Below the pieces are notes generated by a model, which did not search any database, was not told the DNA's origin, and saw only the letters and a program-made list of their open reading frames with translations. The position numbers and the translations under genes are program-made. Positions 5,627-12,534 of a stretch of DNA of 12,560 nt are shown here, in pieces; the stretch's first letter is position 1, and every line of letters begins with the position of its first letter. This DNA is from Prevotella sp. UBA7551 (GTDB lineage Bacteria > Bacteroidota > Bacteroidia > Bacteroidales > Bacteroidaceae): contig DLLX01000004.1 in the NCBI GenBank assembly GCA_002479145.1, positions 1 through 12,560 on the forward strand, written 5' to 3'.

Positions 5627-6625
5627 TTAGAATTGATTCTCGATGATTTCGGTCAGTACATCCTTGATTTCGAGTCCCGCAGCGCGCACTTGCTGAGGGA
5701 TAAAGCTCGTTGCCGTCATGCCAGGCGTGGTGTTCACCTCCAGCATATTGATGACTTCGTTGCCCTTTGCGTCGTGGGTGATGATGTAGTCGATGCGGAT
5801 CAGTCCGTTGGCATGGAGAATATCGTAGATGCGGCTGGTGGTTTCCGTGACCCGCTGCGCCGTTTCGGGGCTGATTCTGGCTGGTGTGATTTCGTTGACG
5901 TGGCCGTTGTACTTCGCGTCATAGTCGAAAAACTCGTTGCTCGTGACGACTTCGGTGATGGGGAAAGGCACGCTGTGCTCCTTGGTCTTGTAGATTCCCT
6001 GCGTGATCTCCGTCCCATCGAGGTAGGATTCGACCATCACCTCGCTGCTTTCCATGAAAGCGACGCGCAGAGCGGGCGGCAACTGGTCGGCATTCTTCAC
6101 CTTCGACACGCCGAAACTGCTCCCGTCGTTGGCCGGTTTGACAAAGCAGGGCATGCCGAGGCGCTTGGCAATCGCCTCTTCGTCGTACTCTTCGCCGCGT
6201 CGGAGCAGCACACTGTCGGCCACATGGATTCCATAGCTGGACAGATAGCGGTTCAACACAAACTTATCAAACGTCATTGCCTCGACCAGCACGCCGCTTG
6301 TGGAGTAGGGAACGTGTATTAAGTCGAAGTAACCCTGCATGGGACCGTTCTCTCCAGGCTGTCCATGTATGGTGATATAGGCGTAGTCGAAGACGACTAC
6401 CGTGCCGTCGGCTTTGACAAACGAGAAGTCGTTGCGGTCAATCTTTGCCTCCTCGCCTCCGGGAAGCTGCACGCGCCAGTCGGTTCTGCGCACGTCCACG
6501 ATGTAGACATCGTAGCGTTCCTTGTCGAAAAAGGAGTAAAGTCCCTGGGCTGAGCGCAGGGAAACATCGTGCTCGGAGGAGTCTCCGCCACACACGATGG
6601 CAATAGTTCTCTTTAAGTTTTTCAT
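5627..6625 (-). CDS. ddl: D-alanine--D-alanine ligase
   Basis: A 332-residue ATP-grasp enzyme that joins two D-alanines using ATP to make the dipeptide end of the peptidoglycan precursor, in the cytoplasm. Visible signatures are CGGDSSEHDVS at 12-22 (Glu18 is the equivalent of E. coli DdlB Glu15), HGQPGENGPMQG at 87-98, KPANDGSSFGVSKV at 163-176 (nucleotide and substrate loop), DAKY at 236-239 in the omega loop (Lys238-Tyr239, the Tyr typical of D-Ala rather than D-lactate ligases), and EVNTTPGMT at 296-304 (metal-binding Glu/Asn). The start at 6623-6625 (MKNLKRTIAIV) is the family start; the longer open frame upstream is shadow of the pseudouridine synthase gene. The usual GEDG motif reads GENG here. 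It lies 65 bp after the pseudouridine synthase gene and 97 bp before the acyltransferase gene. Confidence 0.96.
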   Translation of the reverse strand: MKNLKRTIAIVCGGDSSEHDVSLRSAQGLYSFFDKERYDVYIVDVRRTDWRVQLPGGEEAKIDRNDFSFVKADGTVVVFDYAYITIHGQPGENGPMQGYFDLIHVPYSTSGVLVEAMTFDKFVLNRYLSSYGIHVADSVLLRRGEEYDEEAIAKRLGMPCFVKPANDGSSFGVSKVKNADQLPPALRVAFMESSEVMVESYLDGTEITQGIYKTKEHSVPFPITEVVTSNEFFDYDAKYNGHVNEITPARISPETAQRVTETTSRIYDILHANGLIRIDYIITHDAKGNEVINMLEVNTTPGMTATSFIPQQVRAAGLEIKDVLTEIIENQF

Positions 6626-6690
6626 CTTTATGATCTGTGTCTTATTTTTCTTGTTGAGTAATCGGGCCGTCCTTCTCCTGCCTTGTGTCC

Positions 6691-7791
6691 TTATGGCTCG
6701 GCAAAGGTGTCCTGTGTTGTCCCTCCGATGTATGTCCGCCACTTGGCGATGAGTTGCTCCATGTCGGATGGCAGGGGTGATGTGAAGTCCATCTGCTGCC
6801 CTGTCGAGGGGTGGACGAAGCCCAGTGTGCGGGCGTGCAGAGCCTGTCTGGGGCAGATGCGGAGGCAGTTCTGTATGAACGCCTTGTAGGTGCTGCTGCG
6901 CTGTCCGCGCAGAATCTCCGTACCGCCATAGCGTGCGTCGCCGAAGAGAGGATGCCCAATGTGGCGCATGTGGGCGCGTATTTGGTGCGTTCTTCCCGTC
7001 TCGAGGACACATTCCACGAGCGTTGTGTAGCCAAACCGCTCGATAACGCGCCAGTGGGTCACCGCCGGCTTGCCCGTTTCTGAGCCGGAAGGAAACACTG
7101 CCATGCGCAGCCGGTCGCGTGGGTCACGCGCAATGTTGCCCTCGATGCGCCCGCTATCCTCGGTGAAGTTGGCCCAAACGAGCGCGACATAGCTCCTATG
7201 GGTGGTCTTATGGAAGAACTGCTTGCCCAATATCGTCTTGGCCTCAGGGGCTTTGGCCACTACCAGCAGTCCGCTGGTGTCCTTGTCGATGCGGTGGACC
7301 AGCCCTACCTCGGGGTTGTTTGCGTCAAACGACGGCACGTTCCGCATGTGCCACGCCACGGCATTGATGAGAGTGCCGTGGAAATTGCCTGCTCCTGGGT
7401 GCACGACCATGCCCGCCGGCTTGTCGACGACCATCAGTTGGTCGTCCTCATAGACGATGTTGAGCGGTATGTCCTCTGCCACGATGCTCGTGTCGTGCTT
7501 GGGCTGGTGGAGCATAAGGGTGATGACGTCGCCCGGGCGCACCTTGTAGTTGCTCTTCACGGGCACGCCGTTGGCGTGAATGGATCCCGCGTCGGCGGCT
7601 TTCTGAATGCGGTTGCGGCTGGAATGCTGCATTCTGACGAAGAGATACTTGTCGATGCGCTCCGGCTCCTGCCCTTTGTCGACCTCTACGCGGAAGTGTT
7701 CGTAGAGCTGTCCCGTGCCGTCTGGCAGCTCCCCTTGAGCCGTGTCGTCGTCAAGGTCCAGCAACTCGTCGTCGATTTGTTCTTCTTCCAT
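6691..7791 (-). CDS. RluA-family (RluD-type) 23S rRNA pseudouridine synthase
   Basis: A 366-residue protein. Residues 1-30 are an acidic extension; an S4 RNA-binding domain is at about 43-95 (RIDKYLFVRMQHSSRNRIQK, then HANGVPVKSNYKVRPGD). The catalytic domain starts around 110 with YEDDQLMVVDKPAGMVVHPG, and the active-site motif HRIDKDTSGLLVVAK at 166-180 contains the nucleophilic Asp169. ETGRTHQIRAHMRHIGHPLFGD near 270-290 is the second conserved RluA-family motif. The family isomerises specific uridines in large-subunit rRNA; RluD is the usual name for the S4-containing form, but the target site cannot be proven from sequence, so no symbol is given. It lies 80 bp downstream of the PASTA gene and 65 bp upstream of ddl, an order I recall from other Bacteroidales. 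Confidence 0.94.
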   Translation of the reverse strand: MEEEQIDDELLDLDDDTAQGELPDGTGQLYEHFRVEVDKGQEPERIDKYLFVRMQHSSRNRIQKAADAGSIHANGVPVKSNYKVRPGDVITLMLHQPKHDTSIVAEDIPLNIVYEDDQLMVVDKPAGMVVHPGAGNFHGTLINAVAWHMRNVPSFDANNPEVGLVHRIDKDTSGLLVVAKAPEAKTILGKQFFHKTTHRSYVALVWANFTEDSGRIEGNIARDPRDRLRMAVFPSGSETGKPAVTHWRVIERFGYTTLVECVLETGRTHQIRAHMRHIGHPLFGDARYGGTEILRGQRSSTYKAFIQNCLRICPRQALHARTLGFVHPSTGQQMDFTSPLPSDMEQLIAKWRTYIGGTTQDTFAEP

Positions 7792-7871
7792 TTCCTTATA
7801 CCTTATCTATATATGCGCGTGAGGACCGCTTCCGGTGGGTGGCATCTCTTAGTCGGTCCAGCCGGATGGCC

Positions 7872-8594
7872 TTACTCTCCCGACGACGGCACGTCACCGG
7901 AGATGATTTCGTCCCCCGGCCGTACCTCGTCGATGGGCACTTCGAGGATTTCGTAGTCCTCCTCATAGACGGGCACTTCCTCTTCCACCTCCTCATAATC
8001 ATCATCCTGCTGCCCGTTGTCGAGCGTGTCGGCCGGCAATCTCGTCCCATCGCCTACCTGTATGACGATTTTTGCGTCGGCCGAGACCCGCTCGCCGGCC
8101 TCTACCCGCCTGCCATTGACGATGATGGCATACACCCAGTCTTTCTCTCCGGGCGTGTACTGCGGCTCGACGGTCTTGAATCCCATGGCCAGCAGGGTGG
8201 CACGCGCCTCGCGATAGGAGCTGTTGTCGGCCAGGTCGGGCATGGTGAGCATGGGAGGAGTGGCGGCGTTGATGGTCACATAGACGATGTGGGTCGCCTT
8301 GATGCGCTTTCCCTGCCCCGGACTTTGCTCCAGCACGCAGCCCGGCGGCATCGCCTTGACGTAGCTGGTGTCCTGAACGACGAGTTGAAGCCCGGCTTCC
8401 GAGATCTTCTTCTCAGCATCTTCGATCTGCATGCCTACGACATTGGGCACGACAATCGACTCGCCATGATGGGTATAGTAGTCCAACCCATACTTCACTC
8501 CGATGAAAAGCATGGTGATGACGATGGCGATGGCAACGATATTGCCCAAAACATAGGAGCTGAAAAGATTGCCGAAAAAGTTCTTAACCGTCAT
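7872..8594 (-). CDS. PASTA-domain membrane protein (no kinase domain)
   Basis: A 240-residue protein: a short cytoplasmic N-terminus, one transmembrane helix at about 14-34 (YVLGNIVAIAIVITMLFIGV), then two PASTA domains. The first is at about 44-110 (SIVVPNVVGMQIEDAEKKI, then PPGCVLEQSPGQGKRIK) and the second at about 113-182 (PDLADNSSYREARATLLAMG, closing KIVIQVGDG). The tail 183-240 is strikingly acidic and probably disordered. PASTA domains bind muropeptides or uncrosslinked peptidoglycan in the Ser/Thr kinases and PBPs of Gram-positives; here there is no kinase or transpeptidase part. As the first gene of the cluster containing ddl, a peptidoglycan-related role is likely but inferred. A promoter lies 23-54 bp upstream of the start codon. 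Confidence 0.9.
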   Translation of the reverse strand: MTVKNFFGNLFSSYVLGNIVAIAIVITMLFIGVKYGLDYYTHHGESIVVPNVVGMQIEDAEKKISEAGLQLVVQDTSYVKAMPPGCVLEQSPGQGKRIKATHIVYVTINAATPPMLTMPDLADNSSYREARATLLAMGFKTVEPQYTPGEKDWVYAIIVNGRRVEAGERVSADAKIVIQVGDGTRLPADTLDNGQQDDDYEEVEEEVPVYEEDYEILEVPIDEVRPGDEIISGDVPSSGE

Positions 8595-8616
8595 TCCGTT
8601 ATCTATATATTGGGTA

Positions 8617-8648
8617 CAAAGTTAGCAATAAGTTTAGAAACTGAGCAA
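8617..8648 (-). promoter_or_regulatory. Bacteroidota-type promoter for the PASTA-rluA-ddl cluster
   Basis: On the minus strand TAACTTTG (plus coordinates 8624 down to 8617) matches the TAnnTTTG -7 box. TTG (8648-8646) lies 21 bp upstream as a -33 box, slightly longer than the usual 19. Transcription would start near 8610, giving a leader of about 16 bases before the ATG at 8594. Confidence 0.6.
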
Positions 8649-8854
8649 CAAAATGCTTTAAAAATCCTTTATTGTTACGCAATGAAACCTCTACTTTCGC
8701 TTTGTCAACTTTCGTAGCACAATCCTCAAGTTTGGCAGAGAGAAGCCATTGGGGAGGGGGTGGAAAATATCTTGACGATTGATATAGGTCAAAAAGGTAG
8801 TAGTCCAAGCGTTTTTTTAGGAGGGAAAAAGTCCGTCAGCAGCAGAATAATATT

Positions 8855-8862
8855 TACCTTTG
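8855..8862 (+). promoter_or_regulatory. Plus-strand -7 box (TACCTTTG) upstream of the candidate RNA
   Basis: TACCTTTG fits the Bacteroidota -7 consensus TAnnTTTG exactly and is followed by CA, as often seen. There is no clear TTG 19-21 bp upstream, so the promoter is only half supported. A start near 8868-8870 would lead into the structured segment that ends at the terminator at 9109-9143. Confidence 0.42.
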
Positions 8863-8868
8863 CATTGT

Positions 8869-9143
8869 CAATAGCAATAAATTGGTTTGATAGTAATTGA
8901 TTTTTTATAGGTTTTAGTTGTTAAATTTTAAGGTAAAAGGCGGGCAAGCGAGCCTGTTTTACACTTGAAAATAGGTGTGAGTAGTTTGAAAAGGTGATTG
9001 GATTGTATTACAACACGGATGACCTCTTCCGCTAAGCGGTGGGATTGCGCTGGGAGGTGCGGCCTGCAAGCAATGGCGGGATCAAAGAGGTGGGGGCTTT
9101 AGGCCCTGAAACGGGCAGGGTGCAGTAGCGTCCTGCCCGTTTT
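8869..9143 (+). ncRNA. Candidate structured non-coding RNA (unrecognised family)
   Basis: No gene lies between the -7 box at 8855-8862 and the terminator at 9109-9143, yet several nested pairings are visible. Hairpins: AGGC/GCCT (8938-8941, 8952-8955) and ACACTT/AGGTGT (8961-8966, 8973-8978, with one G-U). A closing stem CCTCTT/AAGAGG (9023-9028, 9085-9090) encloses CCGC/GCGG (9029-9032, 9036-9039) and ATTGC/GCAAT (9044-9048, 9070-9074), giving a multibranch shape. Then GGGC/GCCC (9094-9097, 9103-9106) and the terminator follow. I tried to match it to RNase P RNA, tmRNA, SRP RNA and common riboswitches and did not see their signature motifs; 6S RNA cannot be excluded by eye. Ends are approximate. 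Confidence 0.35.
9109..9143 (+). terminator. Strong intrinsic terminator of the candidate RNA
   Basis: AAACGGGCAGG (9109-9119) and CCTGCCCGTTT (9132-9142) form a perfect 11-bp stem with a 12-base loop, with T residues continuing to 9143. The A-rich left arm and T-rich right arm make it potentially active in both directions. It must terminate something from the intergenic region, since no plus-strand gene precedes it. Confidence 0.75.
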
Positions 9144-9217
9144 CGCATCTGTCGGAGGCGCATTCCTCCGGCCTTGTTTACTGCGGTCCCAGTGAGATGG
9201 GGCGCAATGACAAAGTG

Positions 9218-9303
9218 ATAGGGCCGATATTGCCTTGCCATAAAGCCCCTATGGCAACACAAAAGAGGCACTATTGCACGCTGATTTGGGCTGAATCGCA
9301 AAA
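9218..9303. repeat. Dispersed intergenic repeat, copy 2 (86 bp)
   Basis: This is the partner of 2968-3053 in the same orientation, aligned without gaps. Strongest conservation is at the ends: ATAGGGCCGATAT (9218-9230), TTGCCA (9235-9240) with AGCCCCT (9244-9250), and TTTGGGCTGAAT (9285-9296). Units start at 9222, 9244, 9266 and 9288, again 22 bases apart, although the middle units are more diverged than in copy 1. It lies between the terminator at 9143 and the promoter region of the GH3 gene. Confidence 0.7.
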
Positions 9304-9528
9304 CCCTCCAGTTTTTAACCTTAGTTAACATATCGTGTAAGCAAAGTTAGTAAAAATGATAACATTTTGCTTGTGATGGTTGACACATTGCTATTGTCGT
9401 GTTATGTGCAACCTTTTATAGTGAGGATGGGTCTCAAGGCCAATGCCCTTCAGAACTTAATTTTGGCCGTAAATGATAGTCATCGTATGCTAACCGACTG
9501 CAAAATTAACATACTGTGCTTGGGAAAT

Positions 9529-9559
9529 TTTGCTGCTCAACGGAATATTCGTAACTTTG
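9529..9559 (+). promoter_or_regulatory. Bacteroidota-type promoter of the GH3 gene
   Basis: TTTG (9529-9532) and TAACTTTG (9552-9559) are separated by exactly 19 bp, the textbook spacing of the Bacteroidota -33/-7 promoter. The start codon is at 9565-9567, only 5 bases after the -7 box, so transcription would begin on or next to the ATG. Confidence 0.65.
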
Positions 9560-9564
9560 TGGGT

Positions 9565-11937
9565 ATGGAAAACAGAAAAAACAAACTATTACTAACCCTC
9601 TTTCTCTTGTTTCTTGTGGGCATGAGGAGTGTGGGAAAGGGCATTGCGACCGCGCCTTACCGCAACCCCAAACTTCCCGTCTCACAGCGTGTGGCCGACC
9701 TCCTTGGGCGCATGACCCTTGAGGAGAAGGTGGGACAGCTGCGCTGTGCGCTTGCCTGGGACTACTGGGAGCGCAAAGACGGGCGCATTGTGGTAGCTGA
9801 CCGCTTCAAAAAGGATTTGGCCGACGGGTGCATTGGGATGCTTTGGGCGACCTACCGTGCCGACCCCTGGACACGGAAGAGCCTGACCACCGGGCTCAAC
9901 CCTGCTGATGCCGCAAAGGCAGGCAACGCCTTGCAGCGCTATAACGTCGAGCACACCCGGTTGGGCATACCCCTCTTCTTGGCCGAGGAGGCGCCACACG
10001 GACACATGGCCATCGGGACGACCGTCTTTCCCACCGGATTGGGGCTGGCGGCGACGTGGAATCCGCGGCTCGCCGAGCAGATGGGGCAGGTTGTCGGGCG
10101 CGAGGTGAGGCTGCAGGGAGGCCACATCAGCTATGGCCCAGTGATGGACTTGAGCCGCGACCCGCGCTGGAGCCGCGTCGAGGAGAGCATGGGCGAGGAT
10201 CCCGTGCTGACCGCACGAATGGGTGCGGCGGTGGTGCACGGACTCGGCGGGGGCAACCTTGCGCGCCCGTACAGCACCATCGCCACGCTGAAGCACTTCA
10301 TCGGCTACGGCACTACGGAGGGCGGGCAGAACGGCAGTCCCACTTTCCTCGGCGAAAGGGAAATCCGCCAGCAGTTTCTCTACCCGTTCCGCAAGGCCAT
10401 CGAAGCAGGAGCACAGTCGGTGATGACCTCCTACAACTCTTTGGATGGCGTGCCCAGCACGATGGACGACCACTACCTGCGCACTGTCCTGCGTGGCGAA
10501 TGGGGCTTCCGGGGCTTTGTCGTCAGCGATCTGTACAGTGTCGACGGCATCTACGGCACCCATCATGTCGCGCCGACGCTTCAGGATGCGGCCGCCTATG
10601 CGCTTAGGGCGGGAGTGGATGCCGACCTGGGGGCGCAAGCCTACGCCACGCTGGTGGAATCGGTGCGCAGCGGAAAGGTCGATGAGGCGCTGGTCGATTC
10701 CGCCTGTGCCCGCATCCTGCGGCTGAAGATGGAGATGGGGCTTTTTGAGAACCCTTACGTTGACCCGGAGAAGGCGCGTCGGGGCGTGCGGACAACTGCC
10801 GATGTGGAACTGTCAAGGCAGGTGGCACGGGAGTCGGTAACGCTCCTGAAGAACGAGCACAGTCTGTTGCCCCTTTCGCGGAGCGTGCGCGTGGCCGTGG
10901 TCGGTCCCAATGCCGACAACCGCTACAACCTGTTGGGCGACTATACCGCCCCGCAGCCCGACGAAAGCGTCGTTACCATCCTGGAGGGCATACGCTCCAA
11001 GCTGCCCGACGCACAGGTGGAGTATGTCAAAGGCTGCTCCGTCCGCGACACAACGCACGAGGACATTGCCGCCGCTGTGGCTGCAACGCGTCGCGCCGAC
11101 GTGGTCGTAGTGGCCGTAGGAGGAAGCAGCGCACGCGACTTCCGCACCAACTATCAGGCCACGGGTGCCGCAGAGGCCGACACGCGCAGCCTGAGTGATA
11201 TGGATTGTGGTGAGGGCTACGACCGTGCGACGCTCGGTCTGCTCGGACTGCAGGACAGGCTGCTCCGCCAGCTCAAGGCCGTGGGCAAGCCGATGGTGGT
11301 GGTCTACATCGAGGGAAGGCCGCTCGATAAGACTTGGGCGGCTGCCAATGCCGATGCGTTGTTGACCGCTTATTATCCCGGTGGGCAGGGAGGACAGGCC
11401 ATTGCCGACGTGCTCTTTGGCGACTACAACCCTGCGGGGCGGCTGCCCGTGAGCGTTCCCACCAGTGTGGGACAGATTCCGGTCTATTATAATAAGAAAG
11501 CCCCCATGCCACACGACTATGTGGAGATGTCGGCCCGTCCGCTCTATGCCTTCGGTTATGGGCTGAGCTACACCACCTTCGACTATCACGGGCTGAAGGT
11601 CAGCCCACTTGGCGACAGCACAGTACGGGTGGAGTTTGACGTGACCAACACCGGTGCGCGCGATGGCGACGAGGTGGCACAGCTCTATCTGCGCGACCGG
11701 GTGGCGAGCGTGGCGCAACCCTCCATCCAGTTGAAGGCTTTTGAGCGCGCGGGCATCCCCGCCGGCACTACCCGCCACTTCGTATTCACCCTTGGAGCGG
11801 ATGACCTGGCCATCGTCAATCGTGCGATGAGGCGTGTGGTGGAGCCGGGCGAGTTCACCGTCATGGTGGGATCGTCTTCCGACCGCATCCTCCTAAAGGG
11901 CAGTTTCATGGTCAACAAGGCGATAGAGTTGGAATAG
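9565..11937 (+). CDS. Exported glycoside hydrolase family 3 beta-glycosidase
   Basis: A 790-residue protein. The start at 9565 (MENRKNKLLL) is chosen because it opens a signal peptide (core LLLTLFLLFLVG, residues 8-19); the frame stays open 198 bp further upstream but lacks sense there. The GH3 N-terminal barrel spans about 40-390: LAEEAPHGH (139-147), SRDPRWSRVEES (197-208), LKHF (242-245) and GFVVSDLYSVDG (317-328), with the nucleophile Asp322. The residue after it is Leu, where many family members have Trp. The GH3 C-terminal domain spans about 425-620, with the likely acid/base Glu550 in CGEGYDRA. A fibronectin-III-like domain ends the protein (about 680-785). The layout is that of BglX-type periplasmic beta-glucosidase/xylosidase enzymes releasing terminal sugars from beta-glycosides; substrate is not determinable. 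It stands alone, without SusC/SusD genes nearby. Confidence 0.94.
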   Translation: MENRKNKLLLTLFLLFLVGMRSVGKGIATAPYRNPKLPVSQRVADLLGRMTLEEKVGQLRCALAWDYWERKDGRIVVADRFKKDLADGCIGMLWATYRADPWTRKSLTTGLNPADAAKAGNALQRYNVEHTRLGIPLFLAEEAPHGHMAIGTTVFPTGLGLAATWNPRLAEQMGQVVGREVRLQGGHISYGPVMDLSRDPRWSRVEESMGEDPVLTARMGAAVVHGLGGGNLARPYSTIATLKHFIGYGTTEGGQNGSPTFLGEREIRQQFLYPFRKAIEAGAQSVMTSYNSLDGVPSTMDDHYLRTVLRGEWGFRGFVVSDLYSVDGIYGTHHVAPTLQDAAAYALRAGVDADLGAQAYATLVESVRSGKVDEALVDSACARILRLKMEMGLFENPYVDPEKARRGVRTTADVELSRQVARESVTLLKNEHSLLPLSRSVRVAVVGPNADNRYNLLGDYTAPQPDESVVTILEGIRSKLPDAQVEYVKGCSVRDTTHEDIAAAVAATRRADVVVVAVGGSSARDFRTNYQATGAAEADTRSLSDMDCGEGYDRATLGLLGLQDRLLRQLKAVGKPMVVVYIEGRPLDKTWAAANADALLTAYYPGGQGGQAIADVLFGDYNPAGRLPVSVPTSVGQIPVYYNKKAPMPHDYVEMSARPLYAFGYGLSYTTFDYHGLKVSPLGDSTVRVEFDVTNTGARDGDEVAQLYLRDRVASVAQPSIQLKAFERAGIPAGTTRHFVFTLGADDLAIVNRAMRRVVEPGEFTVMVGSSSDRILLKGSFMVNKAIELE

Positions 11938-11952
11938 CTCCGGAGCTGTTCC
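11931..11952 (+). terminator. Hairpin over the GH3 stop codon, possible weak terminator
   Basis: GGAATAGCT (11931-11939) pairs with AGCTGTTCC (11944-11952) through nine pairs, one a T-G wobble, around a CCGG loop. The stop codon TAG (11935-11937) lies inside the left arm. It is followed by CTTTCT, a poor T-tract, so termination strength is uncertain. It could instead protect the 3' end. Confidence 0.4.
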
Positions 11953-12036
11953 CTTTCTATGGGCTGCCCAGAGGTGATGAATAAAGTTGGCTGACGGATT
12001 GGCATGGAGAAGTATATGGCATACCATTTGTTGCAT

Positions 12037-12044
12037 TATATTTG
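12037..12044 (+). promoter_or_regulatory. -7 box (TATATTTG) upstream of the OsmC-family gene
   Basis: TATATTTG fits TAnnTTTG and lies 23 bases upstream of the ATG at 12068, so a leader of about 16-18 bases is expected. I do not see a clear TTG at the right distance upstream. A separate promoter would make sense, as the GH3 gene ends 130 bp earlier with a hairpin. Confidence 0.45.
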
Positions 12045-12067
12045 TAAACCAAAAGCAAGAGAAAACG

Positions 12068-12463
12068 ATGATTACGGTAAAGAATGCGGGAAAGTTCCGC
12101 ATGGAAATAAAGAATGACAGCGAGTTGACCCACACCGACGTGCCCACAGGAGCTGGCGGACATGGTGAGTATCCCACGCCCGTGGTGCTGCTGGCCGAGT
12201 CCTTGGCTGCTTGTGCATTGACCACCGCTGCGATGGGTGCTGCCAAGGACGGTCTGGACGCCACGGGGTGGCATGCCGAGGTGACAGGAATAGGCTTCGA
12301 TGAGGGCCATGATTTGGTGAAAAGCATTGCTGTGCACTTCCATTTCGGGCAGAATGTGCCCGCAGACAAGCGCAAGCGGCTTGAGGCATTCACCCATCGG
12401 GGCTGCACGGTAGGCAACTCACTTACCGCAGAGAAAGCCTTCACGTTTGACTACGACGTGTAG
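12068..12463 (+). CDS. OsmC/Ohr-family protein
   Basis: A 131-residue protein, normal size for the OsmC/Ohr family of thiol-dependent peroxidases that reduce organic hydroperoxides in the cytoplasm. The two family cysteines are present: Cys49 in ESLAACALT and Cys113 in HRGCTVGNSL. The N-terminal segment (GEYPTPVVLLAESLAAC) matches the helix that places the first cysteine. The start at 12068 (MITVKNAGKF) is chosen over an in-frame ATG at 11987 because that extension is Cys/Trp-rich, contains the -7 box at 12037-12044 and is not family-like. It is a single-gene unit with its own -7 box and a strong terminator. It is closer to the YhfA-like OsmC subgroup than to Ohr by general look; that assignment is tentative. 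Confidence 0.9.
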   Translation: MITVKNAGKFRMEIKNDSELTHTDVPTGAGGHGEYPTPVVLLAESLAACALTTAAMGAAKDGLDATGWHAEVTGIGFDEGHDLVKSIAVHFHFGQNVPADKRKRLEAFTHRGCTVGNSLTAEKAFTFDYDV

Positions 12464-12486
12464 TTTCTTCTCCGACACAATAACGG

Positions 12487-12534
12487 TCAGCCCCGCCTCC
12501 AGACCATACTGCCTGAAGGCGGGGCTGATGTTTT
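12487..12534 (+). terminator. Strong intrinsic terminator after the OsmC-family gene
   Basis: TCAGCCCCGCCT (12487-12498) and AGGCGGGGCTGA (12517-12528) form a perfect 12-bp stem; CAG/CTG inside the loop could extend it. The stem is followed by TGTTTT. It begins 24 bases after the stop codon at 12461-12463. Confidence 0.88.

Larger units (their letters stand above)
8595..9564. other. 970-bp intergenic region between divergent genes
   Basis: The region lies between the start of the PASTA gene (minus) and the start of the GH3 gene (plus). From left to right it holds the minus-strand promoter of the PASTA cluster (8617-8648), a plus-strand -7 box (8855-8862), a candidate structured RNA with an intrinsic terminator (8869-9143), the second copy of the 86-bp repeat (9218-9303), a minus-strand TAACTTTG box without a matching -33 box (9342-9349), and the GH3 promoter (9529-9559). 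Open frames inside it (8599-8808 minus, 9032-9331 minus) look like chance. Confidence 0.7.

Noticed and set aside
6626..7012. Extension of D-Ala-D-Ala ligase to 461 residues
   Set aside because: The extension overlaps the pseudouridine synthase gene; family proteins start at the MKNLKRTIAIV position.
8599..8808. 69-residue minus-strand open frame ending 5 bp before the PASTA gene
   Set aside because: It covers the promoter of the PASTA cluster, which would lie inside it; no recognisable family or good start signal.
9019..9102. 27-codon plus-strand frame (MTSSAKRWDCAG...) ending just before a hairpin and the terminator, like an attenuation leader
   Set aside because: No ribosome site, no run of one regulatory codon, and the next gene is more than 450 bp away beyond the repeat. 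The segment is better explained as structured RNA.
8869..9143. Assignment of the candidate RNA to RNase P RNA, tmRNA, SRP RNA or a cobalamin riboswitch
   Set aside because: None of the signature motifs of these families could be found by reading; 6S RNA remains untested rather than excluded.
9032..9331. 99-residue minus-strand open frame with a -7 box just upstream of its ATG
   Set aside because: It runs through the repeat copy, the terminator stem and the structured segment. The same frame in repeat copy 1 has stops, and the composition is Arg/Pro-rich as in shadow frames. Similar predicted proteins may exist in databases only because the repeat is common.
9367..9564. In-frame N-terminal extension of the GH3 protein by 66 residues
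   Set aside because: It would bury the signal peptide in mid-protein and includes the best promoter of the window; not family-like.
9682..10638. 318-residue minus-strand frame opposite the GH3 gene, and similar long frames at 10813-11778 and 7198-7956
   Set aside because: These are antisense shadows of GC-rich genes with strong family matches on the other strand.
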